Shown: positions 15,145 through 23,037, numbered from the stretch's first letter. The stretch: 35,578 bases of DNA from Tepidanaerobacter sp. GT38 (GCF_021991635.1 NZ_JAFFJA010000099.1:1-35578); one strand, 5' to 3'. Notes: generated by a model from the sequence alone, not told the origin. Translations and numbers: made by a program.

Positions 15145-16107
15145 TTACATCTCCACCTTTTCTTTTCCACTTATTTGCGCAGCTTTACTCCCCGTTATTT
15201 TAACAAACACATCTTCTAAGGAGGGCTTTATCTCTCTTGCCTCATAAACCAAAATCCCTTTACTATCCAGCCATCGAATAATAGGAGATAGAGTTACGCG
15301 TTCTTCAGAAGTAATTAGCAAAGAATTTTCATCTAGAATCTCTAACTTGAAATTTTGAAAATGGTTTTTAAGTTCTCCACTTAGTTCATTTAAACTGCCT
15401 GCAACTTTCAATTTGAGTTTATGTTCCTGCTCTGTATTTTCCAACAACTCTCTTACTGACCCAATTTTCACAATCCTGCCCTTTACAATAAAAGCAATCC
15501 TATCACATACCCGCTGGGCTTCTTCAATGTAATGAGTAGTAATGAATATAGTTTTGCCTTGATTTTTTAAATGCAATATAAGTTCCCTTATTTGCCTTGC
15601 ACTTTCAACATCTATTCCGGTAGTCGGTTCATCTAAAAACAATATTTTAGGATCGTGTATGATGGCAGCAGCAATTGTGAGCTTTCGTTTCATCCCCTTT
15701 GAATATGTTTTAAAAGGCCGTTTTCCAGCATCCGTTAAATTAAATTGTTCTAACAGTTCCACTGCTCTTTTTTCGCGTTTTGCTTTACTTATCCCATATA
15801 ATGAAGCACAAAAGCAAAGATTATCAAAGCCGTTCATTTCATCATACAGATTGTTTTCATCCGGAACAACACCTATAATTCTCTGTACTTTCTTTACATC
15901 TTTTACGGCATCAATTCCAAAAATCTCAATATGGCCACCGGTCGGTCTGGATAAACCGATCATCATATTGATTGTTGAAGTTTTGCCGGCTCCGTTTGGC
16001 CCTAAAAATCCAAATACTTCCCCCTGCTTTATGCTAAAAGAAATATGGTCAACTGCAAGAAATTCTCCGTATTTCTTTTTAAGATTTGTGACACTTACAA
16101 CTTCCAT
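15145..16107 (-). CDS. ABC-2 type transporter ATPase
   Basis: A 320-residue ATPase of the CcmA/DrrA class: Walker A GPNGAGKTST (near residue 36), Q-loop GVVPDENNLYDEMNG, signature YSKGMKRKLTIAAAI, Walker B ILFLDEPTTGID and H-loop TTHYIEEAQRVCDRIA, plus a C-terminal accessory domain of about 90 residues. The start overlaps the end of the ArsR gene by 29 bases, with GGGAG ahead of the ATG. Confidence 0.93.
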   Translation of the reverse strand: MEVVSVTNLKKKYGEFLAVDHISFSIKQGEVFGFLGPNGAGKTSTINMMIGLSRPTGGHIEIFGIDAVKDVKKVQRIIGVVPDENNLYDEMNGFDNLCFCASLYGISKAKREKRAVELLEQFNLTDAGKRPFKTYSKGMKRKLTIAAAIIHDPKILFLDEPTTGIDVESARQIRELILHLKNQGKTIFITTHYIEEAQRVCDRIAFIVKGRIVKIGSVRELLENTEQEHKLKLKVAGSLNELSGELKNHFQNFKLEILDENSLLITSEERVTLSPIIRWLDSKGILVYEAREIKPSLEDVFVKITGSKAAQISGKEKVEM

Positions 16108-16417
16108 GGCGTTTTTTGCTCCCTTCCATGCTTTCGGGACTACAAGCTTCTCGTTTAATTAAAGCAAGTTCTTTAATTTTAGCTGCAAGTTCGTTCAAGC
16201 TATCTCGGTCTACATCATAGTGCATAAAATAACCCTTTTTCTCACCAACAAGTAAGCCTGCCTCTTTCAATGCTTTTAAATGCTGTGAAACTGCAGATTC
16301 CGTCAGCCCAAGTTCTTTCGACAGTGCTCTGACACAGTAATTATGCTGAAGCAGCAATATAAGTATTTTATACCTTGTTTCATCTGCTAAGGCTTTAAAC
16401 ATCTTTATAGGTTCCAT
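16079..16417 (-). CDS. ArsR-family regulator with Cys/His-rich tail
   Basis: A 112-residue winged-helix protein: MFKALADETRYKILILLLQH, then recognition helix LTESAVSQHLKALKEAGLL and wing GEKKGYFMHYDVD. The CVR motif at the start of helix alpha-3 (NYCVRALSKE) has only one Cys, unlike the CVC site of arsenic sensors. The last 22 residues hold three Cys and two His (ACSPE..., RHGSCKCHKS), which may be a separate metal site. Heads the ABC-2 exporter operon, with a 26-bp palindrome at its promoter. Confidence 0.9.
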   Translation of the reverse strand: MEPIKMFKALADETRYKILILLLQHNYCVRALSKELGLTESAVSQHLKALKEAGLLVGEKKGYFMHYDVDRDSLNELAAKIKELALIKREACSPESMEGSKKRHGSCKCHKS

Positions 16418-16434
16418 ATCAACCTACACCACCT

Positions 16435-16460
16435 TTTAATTAAGTAATTGCTTAATTAAA
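16435..16460. promoter_or_regulatory. ArsR-type operator
   Basis: A near-perfect 26-bp palindrome with arms TTTAATTAAG and CTTAATTAAA around TAATTG. It abuts the -10 of the promoter. Confidence 0.7.
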
Positions 16461-16488
16461 TTATGCTTTAGTTTTTTGGTTAAGTCAA
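16460..16488 (-). promoter_or_regulatory. Promoter of the ArsR-ABC-2 operon
   Basis: TTGACT (16488-16483), 17 bases, CATAAT (16465-16460) on the minus strand. Confidence 0.65.
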
Positions 16489-16495
16489 TACTAAA

Positions 16496-16714
16496 TTAAA
16501 TAAATGGTTGCTTTTGTCCATTTGCATCATATTTCTTTCTTTTTGCTGTTATTTCTTCAATTTTTATAGAGTATATATTAGTTCGTTTTAATCCAGCTTT
16601 AATCGCTATAGGAAAATAAGCCATCTTTGTTGGAGTATACTTTTCACATATTAACCTTAACGCCTTAATCTTTTCTTCTTCATCATTTGTAATGGGCGAC
16701 CAAAGGCCGCCCAT
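16496..16714 (-). pseudogene. C-terminal fragment of a pyridoxamine 5'-phosphate oxidase-family (NimA-like) protein
   Basis: The 72-codon frame contains DEEEKIKALRLICEKYTPTK and GLKRTNIYSIKIEEITAKRK, which match the last 60 residues of the flavin-binding PPOX/nitroimidazole-resistance-type family (about 150-160 residues whole). The N-terminal two-thirds with the flavin site is missing; similarity starts after MGGLWSP, next to the serC 3' end. No ribosome site. Best read as a truncated remnant. Confidence 0.7.
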
Positions 16715-16729
16715 TACATATATCCATAC

Positions 16730-17821
16730 TTATACTAGATTTTCTTTTTCGAATTTTTCAAGGAAGGCGACCAATGCCTCAACGCCCTCCTTAGGCATAG
16801 CATTATAGATAGATGCGCGTAAACCGCCCACACTTCTATGCCCTTTCAAGTTGTCAAAACCGGCTGCTTTAGCTGCCGCAATGACTTTTGCGTCAAGTTC
16901 CTTATCTCCAGTTGCAAAAGTGACGTTCATCAAAGAACGGTATTCCTTTTCTGCCGTACCACGGAACATTTTGCTGTTGTCGAGAAAATCATATAATATA
17001 GCAGCTTTTTCTTCGTTTATCTTCTGCATGACGGAAAGGCCGCCGATTTTCTTAAGATATTTGAAAACTTTGCCGCAGACATATATGCTCCAACAGTTGG
17101 GCGTATTGTATAAGGAACCATTTTCTGCGTGTATGTCATAGCGCATATAAGTAGGCACTATTTCATCTAAATCTTTTCTTATAAGATCCTCTCTTATGAT
17201 TACAATCACCAGGCCAGCAGGGCCAACATTTTTTTGAACACCGGCATATATAAGGCCGTAGTCCGAAACATTACACGGTTTGGACAGGAACATTGACGAC
17301 TGGTCGGAAACCAAAACTTTCCCCTTAGTATTTGGGAGCTTTTTGAATGTTGTACCATGTATTGTTTCATTTTCGCAGATGTAAACATAGTCAGCATTGG
17401 GATCAACGGGCAAGTCCGAACAATCAGGAATATAACTGTAATTTTTATCTTTACTTGTTGCAAGCAAGTTGGCTTTTCCGTACTTTTTGGCTTCCAGATA
17501 TGCTTTTTCTGACCATGCGCCGGTTACAATATAATCGGCAACACCGTTTTTCATTAAGTTCATTGGAACCATCGCAAACTGCAGTGTAGCACCGCCCTGA
17601 ACAAACAATACCTTGTAATTGTCAGGAATGTTCATGAGGTCACGCAAATCGGCTTCCGCCTCGTCGATGATATTTTGGAAAACTTTGGAGCGGTGCGACA
17701 TTTCCATAACGCTCATGCCGCTACCTCTGTAATTTAGCACTTCACTTGCAATTTCTTCTAGAACTTCAACGGGCATTATAGCTGGACCTGCAGAAAAATT
17801 ATAAACTCTGTCATATTTCAT
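16730..17821 (-). CDS. serC: Phosphoserine aminotransferase
   Basis: A 363-residue PLP enzyme that converts 3-phosphohydroxypyruvate and glutamate to phosphoserine and 2-oxoglutarate in serine synthesis. Starts MKYDRVYNFSAGPAIMPVEV; SHRSKVFQNIIDEAEADLRD and FVQGGATLQFAMVPMNLM are family blocks; the PLP Lys is in GVQKNVGPAGLVIVI (near residue 190); HRSVGGLRASIYNA binds the phosphate. GGAG precedes the ATG at 17821; a longer frame to 17839 would include that site. serA is not adjacent: the 2-hydroxyacid dehydrogenase at 20480 belongs to a different operon. Confidence 0.95.
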   Translation of the reverse strand: MKYDRVYNFSAGPAIMPVEVLEEIASEVLNYRGSGMSVMEMSHRSKVFQNIIDEAEADLRDLMNIPDNYKVLFVQGGATLQFAMVPMNLMKNGVADYIVTGAWSEKAYLEAKKYGKANLLATSKDKNYSYIPDCSDLPVDPNADYVYICENETIHGTTFKKLPNTKGKVLVSDQSSMFLSKPCNVSDYGLIYAGVQKNVGPAGLVIVIIREDLIRKDLDEIVPTYMRYDIHAENGSLYNTPNCWSIYVCGKVFKYLKKIGGLSVMQKINEEKAAILYDFLDNSKMFRGTAEKEYRSLMNVTFATGDKELDAKVIAAAKAAGFDNLKGHRSVGGLRASIYNAMPKEGVEALVAFLEKFEKENLV

Positions 17822-18020
17822 TTGTAACACTCCAATCATTTATACTTAAATTTTGCTTTCAATAAAATAGTTGTTAAATGTTTATCAATATTAGTTAAAT
17901 AAAATTTTAATCCTAACCGATTTTAACATTATGAAAAAACTTAACCTTATATATTCTATACAGATTTTACTTTTCCTTCTTTTACAAAAATCTTTAAAGT
18001 TAAAGACAAACATACATCTC

Positions 18021-18446
18021 TTAGCTATATCTCCTAAGACTTAGGTCAGCTATTAAGCCGGCAAAGAAGTTTTTCTTCTTTAGCTCCACTGCTTTATACA
18101 TACACAATTCATGGCAGCACAAGCATTCTATGCAGACCTTATAATCAATTTGTTTAGTCTCCTCATTAATAGCTGATGCAGGACAGCTCTCTACACATAC
18201 ATTGCAGTTTCTACACTTTTTCCTGTTAATCCTTGGCACAGTTTTAAAAAAATCGATAATCCTTATCAGGACTTTAAAATTTAGCTTTTTACTGCTTTTG
18301 TAGCGCTTTGGCAGTTTAAAATTATCTAACTCTGGAACATCATCATAATCACCATCTATTGTTATGTTCTCCAGTTTGCTTTCCCCTATCTTCCTTAATC
18401 TTGCGGCAGTTAGGACAGCAACTTTTTCAATTTCCATACCCAACAT
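18021..18446 (-). pseudogene. 5'-truncated DUF362-type ferredoxin-domain protein
   Basis: 141 codons remain, ending in a two-cluster ferredoxin domain (CRNCNVCVESCPASAI; CIECLCCHELCMYKAVEL) and the tail FAGLIADLSLRRYS. DUF362 proteins are about 370 residues, and the first two-thirds is absent. Family-like sequence runs a few codons upstream of the first ATG (KSAENIK) until an in-frame TAA, and there is no ribosome site, which supports a decayed gene rather than a short one. It may still be expressed as a small ferredoxin. Confidence 0.65.
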
Positions 18447-18650
18447 CTTAATATTCTCTGCACTCTTTTATAACCACTTTAGTCACTTTAATCTACTCCT
18501 TCGCTTTCTTACGTGCCGCAAACATACCACCCTTTAAATGGGTTTAAATAAATGTACACTTTATAATAGATATACCAGCGCCTATGTAAATGTTTTATGC
18601 TATCCATCTTTATAATATCATTTTTTCTAAAAAAATTTATTAAAAAGATC

Positions 18651-18680
18651 TTGACAAATGATAATGATTACTGATATTAT
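18651..18680 (+). promoter_or_regulatory. Promoter of the 53-residue protein gene
   Basis: TTGACA (18651-18656), 18-base spacer, TATTAT (18675-18680). The spacer holds a PerR/Fur-type box. Confidence 0.65.
18659..18674. promoter_or_regulatory. PerR/Fur-type box 1
   Basis: TGATAATGATTACTGA, lying between -35 and -10. It shares the AATGATTA core with box 2; centres are 31 bp (three helical turns) apart. Confidence 0.65.
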
Positions 18681-18689
18681 TTACATAAA

Positions 18690-18704
18690 TAGTAATGATT
18701 ACTA
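18690..18704. promoter_or_regulatory. PerR/Fur-type box 2
   Basis: TAGTAATGATTACTA, a perfect 7-1-7 palindrome. It is nearly the same as the box at the RCKP-perR promoter (6124-6138, read on the opposite strand). Confidence 0.7.
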
Positions 18705-18727
18705 ATAATGAGGAGGTATTTTTTAAG

Positions 18728-18889
18728 ATGACTTTTTACAATGACCCATACGGAGTCGGACGTTTGAAAATAAGAAAAATGATGGAAAGAGAGAGGGCAC
18801 AAAAGCTAGATTTGATAACACAGCAAATTGCCAGTGAGTTAAAAAACATCAGCGAAAGATTGCGTGAATTAGAAGCTGTTAAATTATAA
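18728..18889 (+). CDS. 53-residue coiled-coil protein of unknown function, PerR/Fur-boxed
   Basis: Unrecognised. The N-terminus MTFYNDPYGVGRLKIRKMME is followed by a highly charged helix (about residues 15-52; LITQQIASELKNISERLREL) with heptad-like hydrophobics, so a short dimeric coiled coil is likely. No Cys or His, so it is unlikely to bind iron by itself. AGGAGG sits 12 bases before the ATG; an in-frame upstream ATG at 18695 lies inside box 2 and is rejected. Own promoter with two PerR/Fur-type boxes and own terminator: a complete single-gene unit, probably induced by peroxide or iron limitation. Confidence 0.8.
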   Translation: MTFYNDPYGVGRLKIRKMMERERAQKLDLITQQIASELKNISERLRELEAVKL

Positions 18890-18898
18890 TATTTTACC

Positions 18899-18933
18899 AA
18901 GCCACGGTATTTGCAAATTACCGCGGCTTTTTA
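18899..18933 (+). terminator. Terminator of the 53-residue protein gene
   Basis: AGCC(A)CGGTA pairs with TACCG(C)GGCT across a 9-base loop, followed by a T-rich run. Confidence 0.8.
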
Positions 18934-18945
18934 TCTTTTTAAAAA

Positions 18946-18980
18946 AAATATCCTCGGTAATATCAGCACCGAGGATATTT
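18946..18980 (-). terminator. Terminator of the kinase operon
   Basis: Perfect 13-bp arms AAATATCCTCGGT / ACCGAGGATATTT; on the minus strand followed by a run of eight T. Confidence 0.85.
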
Positions 18981-18994
18981 GCAAAAATCCTTCA

Positions 18995-20431
18995 CTAACA
19001 CTTATTGTATATTTCCAGGTATTTTTCAAAACGCTTATGGAATAATTCCGCCAAATCCTCTTGTGGTTTTATTATTCTTTTCGGAGTAGGGGTGTGGTAT
19101 GCAAGACTGGGTATTCCGCCCACCGCTTTCAGTGTCAAAACCGCCGTTCCCAGAAGGGAGGCATGCTGAACCTGTGACACTGCTAGCTCAGTCTGAAAAA
19201 TATCTGAGGCCATCTGAAGCCATTCTTGTGAGTGCTCTATTCCACCTGAAATTATGACCTTTGAAGGCTTCCCGATATCCCGAGTTAAAAGCCTAAAGCA
19301 GTGGTAAAGGTTAAAGAGCACACCTTCCAGTACTGCATAATACATGTCCACAAGACCATGTTTTCCTGTCAGATTGTAAAAAGCTCCTCTGCGGTCGTCC
19401 CGCCATCCAGGACACCGCTCTCCGTACAGAAAAGGCATAAATATGGGAGCATCGTCTCTGTCAACCTCATGCAGTTTTTGTCCCAGGTCATCATGCTTCA
19501 GCTTAACCTCACCGAAGCTGTGTTTTTTTATAAACCAGTCAACGCAGTTTCCGGCTCCACTAGTTGCAGCTCCAGCTATCCACATGTCATCAATCAGATA
19601 GTAACACCATGTAGAAGGCTGATTTGGCAAAATCGGCTGATCAGCTACCATTCGCAGTGCGCCGCTGGTTCCAACGGAGAAAGTCATAAAGCCATGTTTT
19701 ACTGCACCATCGCCAATCTGATTCATAGCTCCATCGGCGCCTCCGAGCACTACCGGTATACCTGGGGGAAGATTCAGTTCCGAGGCCACTTCTTGCTTTA
19801 AAGGTGCTGAATAAGTGGGTTCCTTTAATGCCGGCAATTGTTCTTCTTTTAACCCTGCAAAGTCCAGGATATCCTTATCCCAGCTTAGAGATTTGATATT
19901 TAAAAACCCAGAACCTGCCGCAGTGGTTTTAGACATAACAAACTCGCCCGTAAGCTTTTCAAAAATAAAGGCCTGTTGGGATGAGATAAGAGCCTTCTCA
20001 TTGCACATGGGTGACTTCGTATCGCGGAAATATATATACTGCCACAAGGGATAGGTGCTATTTACCATACACCCCGTTTTGTTGTAATACCATTTTTTGA
20101 AACCGTCATCTCTTCTATAATTCTCTACGATTACGCTGGCCTTATTATGAGCCCAGGTGTATATTCGCCCTAGGGGATTGTGATTTTGCCCTAAAAATAA
20201 GATGGTATGCCACGTGGTGCAGACACCGATGGCATCTATATTTCGCGTCTTATCAGTTATAGATAAAATGCATTTTTTTAATAAATCGTAGATATCCCCC
20301 GGTTCTTGTGACATGACATCACAGGATTTAGGCGGAAAGGTTATGCTTTCTACAGCCTTGGCGCCTTCTTCCGGTGAATACAGCATTGCCTTGGCCGATG
20401 ATGTGCTTATTTCTATAGCCAGAATGTTCAT
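18995..20431 (-). CDS. FGGY-family carbohydrate kinase (gluconate/xylulose-kinase-like)
   Basis: A 478-residue two-domain sugar kinase. The N-terminal phosphate motif is ILAIEISTSSAKAMLYSPEE, the substrate-loop region is GVCTTWHTILFLGQNH, and the C-terminal domain has VVLGGADGAMNQIGDGAV, FSVGTSGALRM and the FGGY-signature region MYYAVLEGVLFNLYHCFRLL before VIISGGIEHSQEWLQMASDI. It is the last gene of an operon with a 2-hydroxyacid dehydrogenase and a GntR regulator, which suggests phosphorylation of a sugar acid or ketose such as gluconate. The exact substrate is not determined by sequence. Confidence 0.9.
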   Translation of the reverse strand: MNILAIEISTSSAKAMLYSPEEGAKAVESITFPPKSCDVMSQEPGDIYDLLKKCILSITDKTRNIDAIGVCTTWHTILFLGQNHNPLGRIYTWAHNKASVIVENYRRDDGFKKWYYNKTGCMVNSTYPLWQYIYFRDTKSPMCNEKALISSQQAFIFEKLTGEFVMSKTTAAGSGFLNIKSLSWDKDILDFAGLKEEQLPALKEPTYSAPLKQEVASELNLPPGIPVVLGGADGAMNQIGDGAVKHGFMTFSVGTSGALRMVADQPILPNQPSTWCYYLIDDMWIAGAATSGAGNCVDWFIKKHSFGEVKLKHDDLGQKLHEVDRDDAPIFMPFLYGERCPGWRDDRRGAFYNLTGKHGLVDMYYAVLEGVLFNLYHCFRLLTRDIGKPSKVIISGGIEHSQEWLQMASDIFQTELAVSQVQHASLLGTAVLTLKAVGGIPSLAYHTPTPKRIIKPQEDLAELFHKRFEKYLEIYNKC

Positions 20432-20479
20432 AGTGACTTACTCCTTATAATATTGTTTAGTATTCGTGCTAATTTTAGT

Positions 20480-21433
20480 TCAATTAGCTGAGGCTTCATG
20501 TTTTTCCAAGCATTCGATTAAATTTTCCGCTGCCATCATTCCCATTTTCTCAATGGCTTCATAAGTAGACGCTGCACAGTGGGAACCGATAACAATATTA
20601 TCCATCTTTAGCAGTTCACTGTTTTTTGGGGGTTCTTCTTCAAACACATCGATCCCCGCGCCCCATATTCTTTTTTCCTTCAATGCCCAAAGTAGCGCGT
20701 TTTCGTCGATAATTCCTCCCCGAGCTGTGTTTACTATAACTGCCATAGGCTTCATCATCTTAAACTGTTCATAACTTATTAAATTCCTGGTTTCATCTGT
20801 CAAGGGAAGGTGTAAGCTAATAAAATCGGATTCTTTTAGAAGCTCCTCTAAGGTTACGTATGTTATCCCGTTTTCCTTAGCATAGACCTCATCCTTAAAA
20901 GTGTCAAAAGCGAGCACCTTCATATCAAAACCAGCTGCCCGTCTGGCCACTTTTTTGCCTATGGCGCCCAAACCTATTAAGCCCAAAGTCTTGCCGTGCA
21001 CTTCAATGGAAGTGATTTTGTTCCAGTTTAATTTCCTGCAACCGGCATCTATCTCCACTATTCTCCTGGCTACAGCCAACATCAACGCAAAAGTAAAATC
21101 CGCCACGGCTTCAGCGTTTGCACCAACTGTTCTCATCACCGGTATATTCTTTTCTTTGGCATATTCCACATCTATATTGTCTGTTCCAACACCGTATTTT
21201 GAAATTGCTTTCAGGCGTTTTCCACAGGCAAGGACCTCTCTATCCAAGGGATCCACACCTACTATTATCCCATCTACATCGACTATGTGTTTCATCATTT
21301 CTTGTCGGGTCATTATTCTCCCATAGGGATTTTGCACAACTTCATAACCTTTTTCCTTTAACAGATCCAAGGGTTTACTGCTGCTTTTTCCAAAAGAGCG
21401 CGGTGTTATAAGAATTTTATAGGTAGTTTTCAT
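20480..21433 (-). CDS. D-isomer-specific 2-hydroxyacid dehydrogenase
   Basis: A 317-residue NAD-dependent reductase of the phosphoglycerate/hydroxypyruvate dehydrogenase group. It has the Rossmann motif LGLIGLGAIGKKVARRAAGF (about residues 145-165), the catalytic Arg in VNTARGGIIDENAL, Glu in GAGIDVFEEEPP and His in IGSHCAAST. The ACT or C-terminal domain of many SerA proteins is absent, and the operon (GntR regulator, FGGY kinase) points to sugar-acid catabolism rather than serine synthesis. The frame runs 30 codons further up, but that stretch is the tail of a deleted SDR gene; GGAAGG before the ATG at 21433 sets the start. Confidence 0.9.
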   Translation of the reverse strand: MKTTYKILITPRSFGKSSSKPLDLLKEKGYEVVQNPYGRIMTRQEMMKHIVDVDGIIVGVDPLDREVLACGKRLKAISKYGVGTDNIDVEYAKEKNIPVMRTVGANAEAVADFTFALMLAVARRIVEIDAGCRKLNWNKITSIEVHGKTLGLIGLGAIGKKVARRAAGFDMKVLAFDTFKDEVYAKENGITYVTLEELLKESDFISLHLPLTDETRNLISYEQFKMMKPMAVIVNTARGGIIDENALLWALKEKRIWGAGIDVFEEEPPKNSELLKMDNIVIGSHCAASTYEAIEKMGMMAAENLIECLEKHEASAN

Positions 21434-21450
21434 AGATATCTTCCTTCCTT

Positions 21451-21577
21451 TTATCTGCTTAAATATCCTCCATCTACAGGTATTATTGCTCCATTTATAT
21501 AATCGGCAAACCTTGAGCCGCACCTGTTACTATAGCTTTTTGCCAGTTAAATGGAACATCTCCATTTTTGTCTCCAT
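21451..21577 (-). pseudogene. Short-chain dehydrogenase/reductase reduced to its two ends
   Basis: After GGAG and an ATG (21577 or 21565) the DNA reads MEMFHLTGK, then one base short in an A-run, then AIVTGAAQG, a classical SDR N-terminus (TGxxxGxG start). It continues directly into RFADYINGAIIPVDGGYLSR and stop, a classical SDR C-terminus, in another frame. About 200 codons between are missing. The junction falls at TCAAGGT, which would have been present at both ends. It stops 17 bases before the 2-hydroxyacid dehydrogenase ATG, so it was once an operon gene. Confidence 0.75.
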
Positions 21578-21613
21578 CTCCTTTATGTACATAAAACTTA
21601 TTTACTTAATTAT

Positions 21614-21625
21614 GGTTTATAAACC
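21614..21625. promoter_or_regulatory. Candidate GntR-family operator
   Basis: GGTTTATAAACC, a perfect 12-bp palindrome between the GntR gene and the SDR remnant, about 37 bases upstream of the old SDR start. Assignment is by position only. Confidence 0.35.
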
Positions 21626-21676
21626 CTGAAAGCCGGCACATGCTCCCCCCTTTCATATTAGGTGTTAAAGATATTG

Positions 21677-22363
21677 TTATGATGTTTTTTCCCATAAAGC
21701 GTGTATGTCCTGTTTTGCAAAATTAAAATGCCTTTTTATCATTTCCAATACCAGATTCTTGTCAAAAAACATGAGGGCATCAAATATGGCTTTATGCTCC
21801 TGAACTGCCTCTTTAATCCTGGTAGTAGTTTGTTTCCCGTAAACGTAGTACATGTAAATATGGGTTTCCATTTTTTTGTATATATCCAGTGCTTTTTCAT
21901 TGCCGGAACACTCCACGTAGAGTTGGTGAAACTGCCTGTCCAACGAAAAGTGTTTATAATAATCATTGATATTTTCGATGTTTTCCGCTACTTTTTCATG
22001 TTCTGTCAGGTTTGCAATGAATTTTTCTTTAGCTACAGGATTGTTTTTTAAAGTTTCCAGAACCTTGTCTACATAGAAGATTTCTATCATATATCTAATT
22101 TCCAGCAGTTCATCAAGTTCTCTAAGTCTGATCCGCTTTACGGTCATATTCCTTCTTGGAACACTTTCAATAAGCCCTTCCATTAGAAGTCTGTTTAATG
22201 CCTGCTTAATGGGTGTTTCACTGATGCCATACCTATTACATAAGTCCCTCACTATTATTCTCTGACCTGGTTTTAGGACATTCAACGTAATATCCTTTTT
22301 CAGTTCTTCATAGGCCATATCCACTAAAGTATTAAATTGAAAAAACTCGAATTTTGAACTCAT
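21677..22363 (-). CDS. GntR-family (FadR/FCD) transcriptional regulator
   Basis: A 228-residue regulator. The winged helix is at residues 12-75 (GQRIIVRDLCNRYGISETPI, KQALNRLLMEGLIESVPRRN), followed by the all-helical FCD ligand domain with likely metal-binding residues: D in SLDRQFHQLYVECSG with its His, and later His in VQEHKAIFDAL and IKRHFNFAKQD. FCD regulators commonly sense organic acids or sugar acids, consistent with the downstream kinase/dehydrogenase. AAGGGAAGGG precedes the ATG. Confidence 0.9.
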   Translation of the reverse strand: MSSKFEFFQFNTLVDMAYEELKKDITLNVLKPGQRIIVRDLCNRYGISETPIKQALNRLLMEGLIESVPRRNMTVKRIRLRELDELLEIRYMIEIFYVDKVLETLKNNPVAKEKFIANLTEHEKVAENIENINDYYKHFSLDRQFHQLYVECSGNEKALDIYKKMETHIYMYYVYGKQTTTRIKEAVQEHKAIFDALMFFDKNLVLEMIKRHFNFAKQDIHALWEKTS

Positions 22364-22522
22364 TTTACCCTTCCCTTAACAAGCATTAGTCCAGAAAAGT
22401 AATATTAAAAATATTTAGTCATAAATCTAAGATTTAAAATCTATTATTTTATATTCCATATTTTTTATTAATTCCCTTCCTTGTAAAAAAATATTTTGAG
22501 GTTTTTATTTAAAATAGAACTT

Positions 22523-22590
22523 AAAAAAACATGGCTTACAAGGCTTTTCTTTGCCATGATAAACCATGTTTCATGTAAAAACTTTATTTG
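22523..22590 (-). repeat. Terminator-like repeat element, copy A
   Basis: Ends AAACATGG (22527-22534) and CCATGTTT (22564-22571) form a long imperfect hairpin, with T-run on the minus strand and AAATAAAGTT just upstream. It resembles 28426-28490 along its whole length. It lies about 50 bases past the DsrE-like gene. The remaining interval 22364-22637 shows only AT-rich sequence. Confidence 0.65.
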
Positions 22591-22637
22591 CGTAACTTAA
22601 ACATTTGCAAAACAAAAGAAGACTCCTCAATAATGCC

Positions 22638-22988
22638 TTATGGTTTTATATAGGCATATCCTTCATTTTGCTTTTTAACAAGTTCTAAAACCCCAGCTGG
22701 AACAACATCTACAAATTCAATTATGTTTTCTTTTTGTATACCATGGGCTGCTAGTGCATTATTGCAGGCAACAAATTTTACTCCTTTTTTATGTAAATTT
22801 TTCATTGTTTCAATATCGGTGTTAAAATTCTGGCTGGGAGCATAATACTTTACTGCTTCTGAATTAGCCAAAACTTCAATATAAACTTCTTCACCATCTG
22901 TAGCATTTAATAAATTGCTGACATTTTTTAATAATAAATTCCATTTGTCATTCTCATCAATGTGAAATATTACCTTATATTCTGCCAT
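22638..22988 (-). CDS. DsrE/DsrF-like family protein
   Basis: A 116-residue alpha/beta protein of the DsrE superfamily (MAEYKVIFHIDENDKWNLLL; EVLANSEAVKYYAPS; KGVKFVACNNALAAHGI; VVPAGVLELVKKQNEGYAYI). The Cys in ACNNAL is at the position that carries sulfur in some relatives, so persulfide handling is possible but unproven. The start is the ATG at 22988, behind GAAGGTGG, not the earlier in-frame ATG at 23033. It follows the EamA gene closely and is probably cotranscribed. Confidence 0.85.
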   Translation of the reverse strand: MAEYKVIFHIDENDKWNLLLKNVSNLLNATDGEEVYIEVLANSEAVKYYAPSQNFNTDIETMKNLHKKGVKFVACNNALAAHGIQKENIIEFVDVVPAGVLELVKKQNEGYAYIKP

Positions 22989-23037
22989 TAAACCACCTTC
23001 TTTATAAAAATCTTTCTTTATAACTTTATACAAACCA

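Noticed and set aside
20480-21433. SerA partner of serC
   Set aside because: It lies in a GntR/kinase operon with a different direction of metabolism and lacks an ACT domain, so serine synthesis is not supported.
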